From Clostridiales bacterium (GTDB lineage Bacteria; Bacillota; Clostridia; Peptostreptococcales; Acidaminobacteraceae): a stretch of 64,000 nt of DNA. The stretch's first letter is position 1. Each line of letters starts with the position of its first letter. Of this stretch, positions 16,853 through 25,685 are shown piece after piece. Location of the stretch: positions 1 through 64,000 of the forward strand of contig JAEIOD010000024.1 of NCBI GenBank assembly GCA_016342415.1. Direction: 5' to 3'. The position numbers were made by a program, and so were the translations under genes. The notes under the pieces were generated by a model. That model was given only the letters and a program-made list of their open reading frames with translations. It had not been told where the DNA came from and ran no database searches.

Positions 16853-17992
16853 ATGATTAAGCAACTTTTTTATAAAGATTCCTATGAATACGGTAAATTT
16901 AAAGAAAGCATCTTAAAAGATAATATGAAGCGTATAAGAATGTTCTCTCTTGTAATTATGATATTGGAAGCTGGATTTTTAATGGGTACTTTCCTAGTAC
17001 CACATATGTTTGCACAAGACCAGTTAATACACTATCGCTCTCATTATATATTTCTTTTAGTAGGGACCATAATCATGTTGTTTTTATGCTTTAAGTACAA
17101 CAAACGTAAAAAGTATCATGTGATTTATGAAATAATGGTTTACTTATCGACTACTATTTGCCTGTTATGGGGAAGTTCAATTACAATTATTGATGTTTCT
17201 ATTAACAATACAACTACAGTATATCTGACGTTTGTATTTATATTGTCTGCAGCACTGATTATTAGACCAGATATATATTTGCTTATGTTATTGATTGTGC
17301 AGAGTTTGTTTGTCGTATGTCTACCTGAATCTAGTCAAGTGGCTGCCGTGCAGGTTAATACAAGTATTTTCCTATTATTTGCATGGTTTGTTTCAAGATA
17401 TCAGTATTTTACACACTTTGAAAAATATCGTAATGAATTGATCATAAATGATAAAGGAGATATTCTAGAGAGGCAAAATGCTGAATTGGTACGATTAATG
17501 ATGACAGATCATTTAACAGGTATCTACAATCGTTATAGTTTAGATGATATCTTATCCAAGAAATGGATTGAGGCATATGTTCATAAAAGTTATTTAACCG
17601 TAATGATGTTGGATATAGATTTATTCAAGAAGTTCAATGACACCTATGGTCATATTAAAGGTGATGAATGTTTGATGAAAGTGAGTCGTGTTTTAACAGA
17701 TATTTCTGTTCAATATGACGGGTATGCTTTTAGATACGGTGGTGATGAGTTTTGTTTGATTTTTTCAGATTTAAGATATAAGGATGTTGTTTTGGAAGAA
17801 CTCAATCGCCAAATTAAAGCTATTGAAGTTCAAGTAGCGGACATGCGAGTATCCATAGAATTAAGCATCGGTGTTTTTCATGAGGTACCAAAAGAATCTA
17901 AAAATGAATGGCAATGCATGGATCTTGCTGATAAAGACCTATATGTAAAGAAATCACTAAGAAGAAGACGATTTACTGATGAACTTATCTAA
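16853..17992 (+). CDS. Membrane-bound diguanylate cyclase (GGDEF domain)
   Basis: A 379-residue protein with about six membrane helices in residues 25-195 and a GGDEF domain from about 210 to the end. The active-site motif is the canonical RYGGDEF and the metal-binding DIDLFKKFNDTYGH is complete, so cyclic di-GMP synthesis is likely. I see no RXXD inhibitory site five residues before GGDEF (the sequence there is YDGYAFRYGG), so it may lack product inhibition. The N-terminal part would sense a signal in or near the membrane. An HD-GYP protein at 52933-54069 could degrade the messenger. Confidence 0.9.
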   Translation: MIKQLFYKDSYEYGKFKESILKDNMKRIRMFSLVIMILEAGFLMGTFLVPHMFAQDQLIHYRSHYIFLLVGTIIMLFLCFKYNKRKKYHVIYEIMVYLSTTICLLWGSSITIIDVSINNTTTVYLTFVFILSAALIIRPDIYLLMLLIVQSLFVVCLPESSQVAAVQVNTSIFLLFAWFVSRYQYFTHFEKYRNELIINDKGDILERQNAELVRLMMTDHLTGIYNRYSLDDILSKKWIEAYVHKSYLTVMMLDIDLFKKFNDTYGHIKGDECLMKVSRVLTDISVQYDGYAFRYGGDEFCLIFSDLRYKDVVLEELNRQIKAIEVQVADMRVSIELSIGVFHEVPKESKNEWQCMDLADKDLYVKKSLRRRRFTDELI

Positions 17993-18012
17993 GATGAGTT
18001 CATTTTTTTTTA
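17980..18012 (+). terminator. Terminator with the stop codon in its loop
   Basis: TGAACTTATC (17980-17989) pairs with GATGAGTTCA (17993-18002, one G-U pair); the TAA stop of the diguanylate cyclase forms the loop. A run of nine T follows. Confidence 0.85.
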
Positions 18013-18061
18013 GAAATTTACTCAAAATATGTTATACTATCATGGATAAAAAGGAGTTAAT

Positions 18062-19330
18062 ATGATTATAAAGCAAAAAGTAGATGAAAGACCTATTCAC
18101 AAAGAACAAATACTCAATGTGTTGTTAATATTCCCATTGAGTTTTTTATTGTTCGGTATCTTAATGAGTATTAAAGAACAAAGTTTTATTGAAGGTTATA
18201 TAAAAATTGCCAAATCGCCTACTATTCTGATTACAGATTTCTTAGAACTAGGTGGTTTAGGTGCTGCGTTTATCAATGCAGCAATCATTGGTTTAGGCAA
18301 TTTATATTTATTGAAAAGATTTAAAATGCGTATCAACGGATTGCTGATTGCAGCGTTTATGACACTGTTGGGATTCTCGTTTTTTGGTAAAAATATTGTT
18401 AATATCATCCCCCTATATGTCGGAGGGTATTTGTATGCTAAAAATCAAAGAATTCATATGAGGGATGTTATTGTCATTATCATGTTCAGTACAGGATTAT
18501 CTCCGATCATCAGTGAATTGATGTTCTCAGACATCATGATAAGTCCACTCAATATGGTCATTGGTTTTGGAGTGGGTATACTCATAGGATTTGTTATTGT
18601 ACCGTTATCCTCTCATATGCTAAAATTCCACGACGGTTATAATTTATACAATATTGGCTTTACTGCAGGTATTGTTGGGACTGTTTTTACAAGTATCTTA
18701 CGAGCCTTAGATAAAGAAGTTGAACCTGTAAGAATCATTTACGAGTCAGAAGATATGCATATTAAGTTACTGTTATGTGGATTGTTCCTAGGTCTCATTG
18801 TTATTGGTCTAAACATCAATCGGACGGGATTAAAAGATTTTAAAAACATATTTAAATATGTAGGTAGGACGGTAACTGATTTCACTTACTTATTAGGATA
18901 TGGTGTAACATTTATCAATATGGGTGTGATGGGTTTATGTTCTGTTGGTATTGTGACGGTTTTTGGTGGCGTTGTAAATGGTCCAGTACTGGCAGCAATT
19001 TTTACTGTTGTTGGTTTTTCAGCATTTGGTAAACATCTTAAAAATACTGCACCAGTTGTGATTGGTGTCATATTGGCAGCTTCATATTTAGGTTTAGATT
19101 TATCATCAACGGGTATTCTAATATCAATTCTGTTTTCTACAACCATTGCACCAATAGCAGGTGCATATGGACCGATAGTGGGTATTTTGGCGGGTATATT
19201 GCATTTGGCAGTTGTCACAAATATCGGTATTGTACATGGTGGAATCAATCTATATAATAATGGGTTTTCCGGTGGCTTGGTAGCAGGTTTTTTGGTGCCG
19301 ATTATAGATGCGTTTAAAAAGGGAGAGTAA
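18062..19330 (+). CDS. DUF1576 multi-spanning membrane protein
   Basis: A 422-residue membrane protein with about 12 helices, of the DUF1576 class. The two halves are an internal duplication: residues near 58-128 (TDFLELGGLGAAFINAAIIG, NGLLIAAFMTLLGFSFFGK) match those near 275-345 (TDFTYLLGYGVTFINMGVMG, NGPVLAAIFTVVGFSAFGK), and LKFHDGYNLYNIGFTAGIVG matches IVHGGINLYNNGFSGGLVAG. This architecture is common in transporters, but no substrate is known to me. AAGGAGTTAAT precedes ATG 18062. The next small gene follows within two bases. Confidence 0.8.
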   Translation: MIIKQKVDERPIHKEQILNVLLIFPLSFLLFGILMSIKEQSFIEGYIKIAKSPTILITDFLELGGLGAAFINAAIIGLGNLYLLKRFKMRINGLLIAAFMTLLGFSFFGKNIVNIIPLYVGGYLYAKNQRIHMRDVIVIIMFSTGLSPIISELMFSDIMISPLNMVIGFGVGILIGFVIVPLSSHMLKFHDGYNLYNIGFTAGIVGTVFTSILRALDKEVEPVRIIYESEDMHIKLLLCGLFLGLIVIGLNINRTGLKDFKNIFKYVGRTVTDFTYLLGYGVTFINMGVMGLCSVGIVTVFGGVVNGPVLAAIFTVVGFSAFGKHLKNTAPVVIGVILAASYLGLDLSSTGILISILFSTTIAPIAGAYGPIVGILAGILHLAVVTNIGIVHGGINLYNNGFSGGLVAGFLVPIIDAFKKGE

Positions 19331-19331
19331 C

Positions 19332-19673
19332 ATGAGACATGAAATAAAGAAAATATGTAAAATAGTTGATGAGTTGACAACATTATTATTAAGAGATGAC
19401 ACCGATGAAGTGGATTTCAAAATAAAAAGGACTGATAGTGAAACAAAAATTTACATTACTGATTACAATACGAAGTATAACTTAGAAGATGTAGAAGATT
19501 TAAAGTCATGTTTAAATATTCAAAGACAACATGAAGTAGAAGAATATTATTGGCAATTGGTCGGTGAATGTGATAATGATTCAGAGCTGACTGTTATTGG
19601 TGCAATGATAGACGATGCAATTATTGAAATAAGAAATAAAAATCTGTATTTGGAATTAACTCGAAAGAAATAG
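19332..19673 (+). CDS. Small hypothetical protein coupled to the DUF1576 gene
   Basis: A 113-residue acidic protein beginning MRHEIKKICKIVDELTTLLLRDDTDEVDF, without membrane segments or a recognised motif. Start ATG 19332 follows GGGAGAG, which lies inside the end of the DUF1576 gene; the two are one base apart and surely co-translated. It may assist the membrane protein from the cytoplasm; that is inferred from position only. Confidence 0.65.
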   Translation: MRHEIKKICKIVDELTTLLLRDDTDEVDFKIKRTDSETKIYITDYNTKYNLEDVEDLKSCLNIQRQHEVEEYYWQLVGECDNDSELTVIGAMIDDAIIEIRNKNLYLELTRKK

Positions 19674-19690
19674 AAAACTATTTCTTTTTT
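19664..19690 (+). terminator. Terminator before clpB
   Basis: AAAGAAATAG (19664-19673), AAAA loop, CTATTTCTTT (19678-19687), then T. The stop codon is in the stem. Confidence 0.75.
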
Positions 19691-19691
19691 C

Positions 19692-19720
19692 TTGACCTTT
19701 TTTTGTTAAAGGTGTATATT
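19692..19720 (+). promoter_or_regulatory. clpB promoter
   Basis: TTGACC (19692-19697), a 17-base spacer and TATATT (19715-19720): a sigma-A-type promoter placed just ahead of the CIRCE element. Confidence 0.8.
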
Positions 19721-19730
19721 TAAATTGAGA

Positions 19731-19757
19731 TTAGCACTCGTTAAGAAAGAGTGCTAA
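19731..19757 (+). promoter_or_regulatory. CIRCE element (HrcA operator)
   Basis: Perfect consensus TTAGCACTC-N9-GAGTGCTAA. It lies at the expected transcription start of clpB, so HrcA would repress the gene until heat shock. hrcA itself is not in the window. Confidence 0.97.
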
Positions 19758-19777
19758 CAAGCAAAGGAGGTAAGATG

Positions 19778-22360
19778 ATGAATGTTGAAAAAATGACAAA
19801 AAATACAGTTGAAACCTTAAATAGAGCTCAATATATAGCTACAGAGTATGCCAATCCAAGTATTGATCCAGAGCATATTTTGATGGGCGCACTTGAGCTG
19901 CCACAAAGTTTATTAATTGAACTGTTTAACAAGTTAAAAGTGAGTTTGAATATATTCAAGCATGATCTTGAAAACCTTATTTCAAAAAAACCTAAAGTAT
20001 CGGGTCAATCTCAGCTCTATCTTTCAAATGAAAGCCAAAAGGTAATGATGAGTGCGGAAAACATAGCTGTCAAAATGAACGATGAGTATGTCAGTCTAGA
20101 GCATCTATTGTTAAGCTTGATTGAAAATAGCGCACCACTTAAAAATATATTTCAAACACATCAAATTACTGAAAAACAGGTGATGCAAGTTTTAAAAAGT
20201 ATTAGAGGGAATCAAAGAGTGACCTCGGATAACCCAGAACAAAACTATAATGTACTAGAAAAATACGGTGATGAGCTAGTAGAACTTGCTAGACAAAATA
20301 AACTGGACCCTGTTATAGGAAGAGATGATGAGATTAGACGTATCATCAGAATACTGTCACGAAAAACTAAAAATAATCCTGTTTTAATTGGCGAACCCGG
20401 TGTTGGAAAGACAGCAATAGCAGAGGGATTAGCACATCGAATTGTAAAAGGGGAAGTACCAGAGAGTCTAAAAGAAAAAAAGATATTTGCCTTGGATATG
20501 GGTGCTCTTGTTGCGGGTGCCAAGTATAGAGGTGAATTTGAAGAACGTTTAAAAGCAGTTTTAAATGAAGTAAAAAAGAGTGATGGTCAAATTATCATGT
20601 TTATTGATGAACTTCATACAATCGTAGGTGCTGGTAAAATCGACGGTGCGTTGGACGCTGGTAATATGCTTAAACCATTGTTAGCAAGAGGTGAACTGAG
20701 TTGCATTGGTGCAACGACTTTAGGCGAGTATAAAAAATATATTGAAAAGGATTCTGCTTTGGAAAGAAGATTTCAACCTGTAATGGTCGCTGAGCCAACG
20801 GTAGAGAGTACGATTTCAATATTGAGAGGTTTAAAAGAACGATATGAAATCTTCCATGGTGTACAAATTCACGATGAAGCATTTGTTCAGGCTGCGGTTT
20901 TGTCAGATCGATATATATCCGACAGATTTTTACCGGATAAAGCCATTGATTTAATTGATGAAGCCTGTGCGATGATCAAAACTGAAATTGAATCAATGCC
21001 CGAGGAACTAGATGAAATTTCAAGGAAAATGATGACACTTCAGATTGAAATAGAAGCCTTAAAAAAGGACAAGGATGCACATGCTAAAAGCAGAAAAGAA
21101 GCTCTGCAAAAAGAGTTGTCAGAATTTAAAGAGATATTTGATATTAAGATGGCAAAATATCTTAATGAAAAAGAAGCGGTCGATGAAATCAATAAAATCA
21201 AAGAATCCATCGATCAAACACAATATGAGATCGAGAAAGCAGAAAGAGAGTATGATTTAAATAAAGCAGCGGAATTGAAATATGGTAAGTTGCCTGAGTT
21301 GGAACGAAAATTAGAGGCTCTTCAAAGCGAACCTAAAAAAGAAAATCAGCTGATAAGAGAAGCTGTCACAGTAGATGAAATAGCTGGTATAGTCTCAAGA
21401 TGGACAGGTATACCATTGAATAAGTTGATGGAAGGTGAAAGAAAAAAATTGCTGAAGTTGGATGAGCAGTTGCATAAGCGAGTGATTGGTCAAGATGAGG
21501 CAGTCGTTAAAGTATCAGAAGCCATTTTGAGATCAAGGGCTGGTATTAAGGATCCAGGTAAACCCATAGGTTCATTCTTATTCTTAGGACCGACCGGTGT
21601 TGGTAAAACAGAACTTGCAAAAGCATTATCAGAAGAATTATTCGACTCAGAACAAAATATGATTCGAATTGATATGTCGGAATACATGGAAAAACATGCT
21701 GTTGCCAGAATGATTGGTGCCCCGCCAGGTTATGTTGGATACGAAGAAGGCGGACAACTGACAGAAGCTGTTAGACGAAGACCTTATTCTGTGATTCTAT
21801 TTGATGAAGTTGAAAAAGCTCACCCGGATGTTTTCAATGTTTTGCTTCAAGTATTAGATGATGGGAGAATTACCGATGCACAGGGAAGAACGGTTGATTT
21901 CAAAAATACGATAATTATAATGACTTCAAATATCGGATCAGAATTACTATTAGAAGGTATTGATGAGCAGGGGCAGATTTTCGAGGCGGTTAGGAATCAA
22001 ATACAAGATAGATTGTTACATCATTTCAAACCGGAGTTTTTGAATCGGTTGGATGAAGTGGTCCTGTATAAACCTCTACAAAAAGAAGAAATGAAGAAAA
22101 TTCTTGATTTGTTGATTTTGGATATTGAGTATCGTCTAAAAAGCAAACAAATTAAGTTGAAGTTATCCGAATCAGCTAAGGATTATATTATCTCTCAGGC
22201 ATATGATGTTCATTATGGTGCTAGACCTTTAAAACGTTACTTGCAAAAACATGTAGAAACACTGATTGCAAAAGGTATTATTTCAGGCAATATCTGTGAA
22301 GGGGATCATTTAATAATTGAATATGAAGACAAACTAAACGTAAGAAGAGAACAGATATAA
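19778..22360 (+). CDS. clpB: ATP-dependent disaggregase ClpB
   Basis: An 860-residue Hsp100 chaperone that, with DnaK, pulls proteins out of aggregates. The order is N-terminal Clp repeats (1-145), first AAA+ module (Walker A GEPGVGKT at 205-212, IDELHT), coiled-coil middle domain of normal length (about 400-520, which tells ClpB from ClpC), and second AAA+ module (GPTGVGKT at 604-611, SEYMEKH, GAPPGYVGYEEGG) with the small C-terminal domain. Two ATG codons follow AGGAGG; the second at 19778 has the better spacing and gives MNVEKMTKNTVETL. The promoter carries a CIRCE element. Confidence 0.95.
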   Translation: MNVEKMTKNTVETLNRAQYIATEYANPSIDPEHILMGALELPQSLLIELFNKLKVSLNIFKHDLENLISKKPKVSGQSQLYLSNESQKVMMSAENIAVKMNDEYVSLEHLLLSLIENSAPLKNIFQTHQITEKQVMQVLKSIRGNQRVTSDNPEQNYNVLEKYGDELVELARQNKLDPVIGRDDEIRRIIRILSRKTKNNPVLIGEPGVGKTAIAEGLAHRIVKGEVPESLKEKKIFALDMGALVAGAKYRGEFEERLKAVLNEVKKSDGQIIMFIDELHTIVGAGKIDGALDAGNMLKPLLARGELSCIGATTLGEYKKYIEKDSALERRFQPVMVAEPTVESTISILRGLKERYEIFHGVQIHDEAFVQAAVLSDRYISDRFLPDKAIDLIDEACAMIKTEIESMPEELDEISRKMMTLQIEIEALKKDKDAHAKSRKEALQKELSEFKEIFDIKMAKYLNEKEAVDEINKIKESIDQTQYEIEKAEREYDLNKAAELKYGKLPELERKLEALQSEPKKENQLIREAVTVDEIAGIVSRWTGIPLNKLMEGERKKLLKLDEQLHKRVIGQDEAVVKVSEAILRSRAGIKDPGKPIGSFLFLGPTGVGKTELAKALSEELFDSEQNMIRIDMSEYMEKHAVARMIGAPPGYVGYEEGGQLTEAVRRRPYSVILFDEVEKAHPDVFNVLLQVLDDGRITDAQGRTVDFKNTIIIMTSNIGSELLLEGIDEQGQIFEAVRNQIQDRLLHHFKPEFLNRLDEVVLYKPLQKEEMKKILDLLILDIEYRLKSKQIKLKLSESAKDYIISQAYDVHYGARPLKRYLQKHVETLIAKGIISGNICEGDHLIIEYEDKLNVRREQI

Positions 22361-22378
22361 TATCTGCTCTCTTCTTTG
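22343..22378 (+). terminator. Terminator of clpB
   Basis: A 15-bp stem with one mismatch, AAGAAGAGA-CAGATA and TATCTG-TCTCTTCTT (22343-22357 with 22361-22375), overlaps the TAA stop; a short T-rich tail follows. Confidence 0.7.
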
Positions 22379-22532
22379 GATTTAGAATGAGAAGGTTTAG
22401 GTCCTCAATGGTAATTGTAATCCAAAAAAACAAATATAATATCAATGTACATGAAACCTTTAAAATTATACATGAAAATGTCACTCGTTTAAAATTAATT
22501 TGAAGAGGTATATATTAAAAGAGGTAATGATT

Positions 22533-24254
22533 ATGAAAAAGATAGTGGCTTTGATATTGTTATTGACTGTGATAATTGCTCCGAATGTATTTGGAGACAT
22601 AGATTTAAGTGAAGAAGAACAGGAGTGGTTAGATAATCATCCTGTAATTTCTTATGCAGGGGATCCCAATTGGCCACCTATTGATTTTTTTGATGGTTCT
22701 CAGAAAGGCTTGATAACTGATTATCTAATTGAGATTGAAGCCATATTGGATATTGAAATTGAGTATGTTCAACTGGAATCATGGGATGCTGTAATAAAAG
22801 CCATTGAAAAAAAAGAGGTCGATATGATTGCAGGATCCTTTCATGAAAGCAGAAAAGACATTATGCTCTTTTCTGAAATAATCATTGATGTTCCTTATAT
22901 CATTATTACAAGAAATGACTTTACAGAAGATATAACACTTTCAAATCTACATACCAAAACTGTTGCTACAGTTAAAGGTTGGGTTATGAATCAAATCCTT
23001 ACGGACAATCATCCAGGCATTACTATAGTTGAATACCCAAGTGTTGCCGATGCACTAAAAGGTATTTCTTTTGGAAATGTAGATGTGATGATTCAAGAAC
23101 TGGCTTCTGTTAGTTATGAAATAGAGAAGCAAAAAATTACAAATTTGAAATACTATGATGATTATCCAAGAACCGTCGACGTAAGATTTATTGTTCGAAA
23201 TGACTATGAAATCCTTAAGGATATCCTAAATAAAGCATTAAATGAAATGAGTGAAAAAGAAAAAGATGCTATTTACAACAGTTGGATAAATATTTCAGTT
23301 ATTCCATTTTACCAACAACCTATTTATTATATTATTGTAGGAATAATACTAGTTCTAAGTATCATGTCATTTGTTTGGTTAAAAGTTTTACATCGACAAA
23401 TCCAAATAAAAACAGAAGCACTTCAAAAGGAACTTGAATATAAAGCAGAAATACAACTGCAACTTGAGAGTTCCATTGAACAGCAAAATGAAATCCAACA
23501 TGAAATGATTCTTCAAGAAAGAATGGCTTCTCTAGGAAGTATGGTGGCAGGTATTTCCCATGAAGTGAATAATCCTCTAGGAGTGTGTTTAACTGCTGTA
23601 TCGGCATTAAGAAGTAAGTTTGATAAACTTCAAAGAGCTTATGAAAAGGATAACTTAACCAAAAGTCAATTCAATGAGTTTATATTGCAATCCAACGAGG
23701 CCACTAAAATGATAGAAGAAAATTTACAAAGAGCCATACAAACGATTGGTGGTTTTAAAAATATGGCAATCAATCAAATGCATGACGAAAAAATACTGAT
23801 TGACTTTTGTGATTTCATTTATGGCATTAAAGAAACTATGAAATATGAATTAAAGAAAAAAAGTGTAAAATTAGATGTAATATGTGGAGACAATATAGTA
23901 TTACTTGGATATCCAGGTGCGCTCACTCAGATCTTTACGAATCTGATCTTAAATTCATTGATCCATGGTTTTGTAAATGAACAAACACTATACAATATTA
24001 TAGTTAAAGCGGCGATTATAGAACGACAATTGATAATTGAATACAAAGACAATGGTTGTGGTATTCCGGAAGAAAATATTGAAAAGGTGTTTAAACTTTT
24101 TTTTACAACTCGACGAGAAGAAGGCGGAAGTGGTATTGGTCTTCATATTGTTCGTAATTTATTACTGGAGAAATTTGATGGCACAATAACCTGTATGAAT
24201 CGGGATGAAGGTGGTATCTTGTTTACTATCACAATTCCAATTAGAAATCACTAA
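22533..24254 (+). CDS. Sensor histidine kinase with periplasmic solute-binding domain
   Basis: A 573-residue protein. Residues 1-20 are a signal/anchor segment (MKKIVALILLLTVIIAPNVF); about 25-250 form an SBP-bac-3-type domain (ISYAGDPNWPPIDFFDG, VDMIAGSFHESRKDIMLFSE) like amino-acid-binding proteins; one helix at about 260-282; a coiled coil; then the kinase core with H-box MASLGSMVAGISHEVNNPLG, N-box NLILNSLIHGF, G1 DNGCGIPEEN and G2 GGSGIGLHIV. It should sense an external small molecule and phosphorylate a regulator, but no response regulator lies beside it. ATG 22533 has AGAGGT upstream; an earlier start at 22500 would break the signal segment. Confidence 0.9.
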   Translation: MKKIVALILLLTVIIAPNVFGDIDLSEEEQEWLDNHPVISYAGDPNWPPIDFFDGSQKGLITDYLIEIEAILDIEIEYVQLESWDAVIKAIEKKEVDMIAGSFHESRKDIMLFSEIIIDVPYIIITRNDFTEDITLSNLHTKTVATVKGWVMNQILTDNHPGITIVEYPSVADALKGISFGNVDVMIQELASVSYEIEKQKITNLKYYDDYPRTVDVRFIVRNDYEILKDILNKALNEMSEKEKDAIYNSWINISVIPFYQQPIYYIIVGIILVLSIMSFVWLKVLHRQIQIKTEALQKELEYKAEIQLQLESSIEQQNEIQHEMILQERMASLGSMVAGISHEVNNPLGVCLTAVSALRSKFDKLQRAYEKDNLTKSQFNEFILQSNEATKMIEENLQRAIQTIGGFKNMAINQMHDEKILIDFCDFIYGIKETMKYELKKKSVKLDVICGDNIVLLGYPGALTQIFTNLILNSLIHGFVNEQTLYNIIVKAAIIERQLIIEYKDNGCGIPEENIEKVFKLFFTTRREEGGSGIGLHIVRNLLLEKFDGTITCMNRDEGGILFTITIPIRNH

Positions 24255-24270
24255 AAATTATGAAAATATT

Positions 24271-24302
24271 AAAATTTTCTCTATAACGAGAAAATTTTTT
24301 TG
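24271..24302 (+). terminator. Terminator of the sensor kinase gene
   Basis: AAAATTTTCTC (24271-24281) and GAGAAAATTTT (24288-24298) form an AT-rich stem followed by T. Confidence 0.75.
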
Positions 24303-24341
24303 TCGTTGTGTTATACTGTTATAAAAGAGAAAGGGGATGAC

Positions 24342-25676
24342 ATGTATAATTTTCAAGAAGGACTGTATGCAGATGTAAGAATCGAGGATGTCTTTGAAAC
24401 CAAGATAACTTACAAAGATGAAAAATTGGAGCAACAAAAAATTCGAAGTTACATAGGTGCATTTATTCGTGTATTTGATGGATTTAAGTGGTACTACGGT
24501 GCCACAACTGAAATCGATAATATTCAGGAAGAATTAGATGCCTTATGTAAGATGGCCACACCACATGAGGATATTGGAAATCACCCAGTGGTACAAATGT
24601 TTGAAGTCCATAACGATGAGCAGTTGTTGTTTGCCAAGAACTCGGTATCCAATATACCTGTTGAAGAGAAAAAGAGATTGATGACTTCTTACTTCCCGAT
24701 ATTTGATGTCAAGGAAGTTATTCAAAGTAATTTTATGTATGTTGACAAAAAAGTAATTAAGTCGTTTTATTCCTCAAAAGGATCCAATCTCATATTTGAT
24801 AGCCAAACAGCAGGTCTAAGAATAGGTTGCGATTTCTTAATAGGTGAAGAAAAAGGACGAGAAAGTTTTTCAAAAGCTTTTACTGCGTTTGAACCATTAA
24901 AGGATTTGGATGGCTTTTATAAAGAGGAATTGGAAAAACAGATAGATTATGTAGCTCGAGCAGAAAATGTTGAATCGGGTGAATATACAGTTGTTTTATC
25001 ACCTATGGCTACAGGAGTTTTTACTCATGAAAGTTTTGGACATAAAAGTGAATCAGACTTTATGGTTGGAGATGAAACAATGGCTAAAGAATGGGCTATA
25101 GGAAAAAAAGTTGCAGCAGACGGTGTGACAATTATCGATGATGGCAACGAGCATGGAAGTGGATTTGTGCAATATGATGACGAAGGTACAAAAGCACAGA
25201 AAACAATGATTATTACAGATGGCACTTTAACTGGAAGACTTCATAGCGCATCCACAGCAACTGCTCTAAAGGAAAAGTTGACTTCAAACGCAAGAGCAAT
25301 GAATTTTGAGTTTGAACCAATTGTTAGAATGACAACGACTTACATTGAAAAAGGAAACAGAAAAAAAGATGATATTATTTCTGAAATAGAAAATGGTATT
25401 TATGTTGAAACGATTAGACACGGTTCTGGTATGACCACCTTTACTATTGCACCTAATAGAGCATATAAAATAGAAAATGGTAAGATAACAAAACCTCTGA
25501 AAGTATCAGTAGTGACAGGTAATGTATTTTCTACATTAGATGAGATTGATGCAATTAGTGAAGAATTTGAATTACTTAGTTTTGTTGGTGGCGGTTGTGG
25601 AAAAATGGAGCAATACCCATTGCCAGTAGGCTTTGGTGGACCGTTTATCCGTGTTAAGAAACTTAATGTACAATAG
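24342..25676 (+). CDS. tldD: TldD-family metalloprotease subunit
   Basis: A 444-residue TldD homologue. The zinc site HESFGH (229-234, HEXXXH pattern) marks it as the catalytic partner of a TldD/TldE pair, a heterodimeric protease that threads and cuts unfolded peptides and matures some ribosomal peptides. Later family blocks include DDGNEHGSGFVQYDDEGT, LTGRLHSASTATAL and FVGGGCGKMEQYPLPVGFGGP. ATG 24342 follows AAGGGG; an in-frame start at 24300 lies in the preceding terminator and is unlikely. The partner follows after nine bases. No peptide precursor is evident nearby. Confidence 0.9.
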   Translation: MYNFQEGLYADVRIEDVFETKITYKDEKLEQQKIRSYIGAFIRVFDGFKWYYGATTEIDNIQEELDALCKMATPHEDIGNHPVVQMFEVHNDEQLLFAKNSVSNIPVEEKKRLMTSYFPIFDVKEVIQSNFMYVDKKVIKSFYSSKGSNLIFDSQTAGLRIGCDFLIGEEKGRESFSKAFTAFEPLKDLDGFYKEELEKQIDYVARAENVESGEYTVVLSPMATGVFTHESFGHKSESDFMVGDETMAKEWAIGKKVAADGVTIIDDGNEHGSGFVQYDDEGTKAQKTMIITDGTLTGRLHSASTATALKEKLTSNARAMNFEFEPIVRMTTTYIEKGNRKKDDIISEIENGIYVETIRHGSGMTTFTIAPNRAYKIENGKITKPLKVSVVTGNVFSTLDEIDAISEEFELLSFVGGGCGKMEQYPLPVGFGGPFIRVKKLNVQ

Positions 25677-25685
25677 GAGGTTGCT

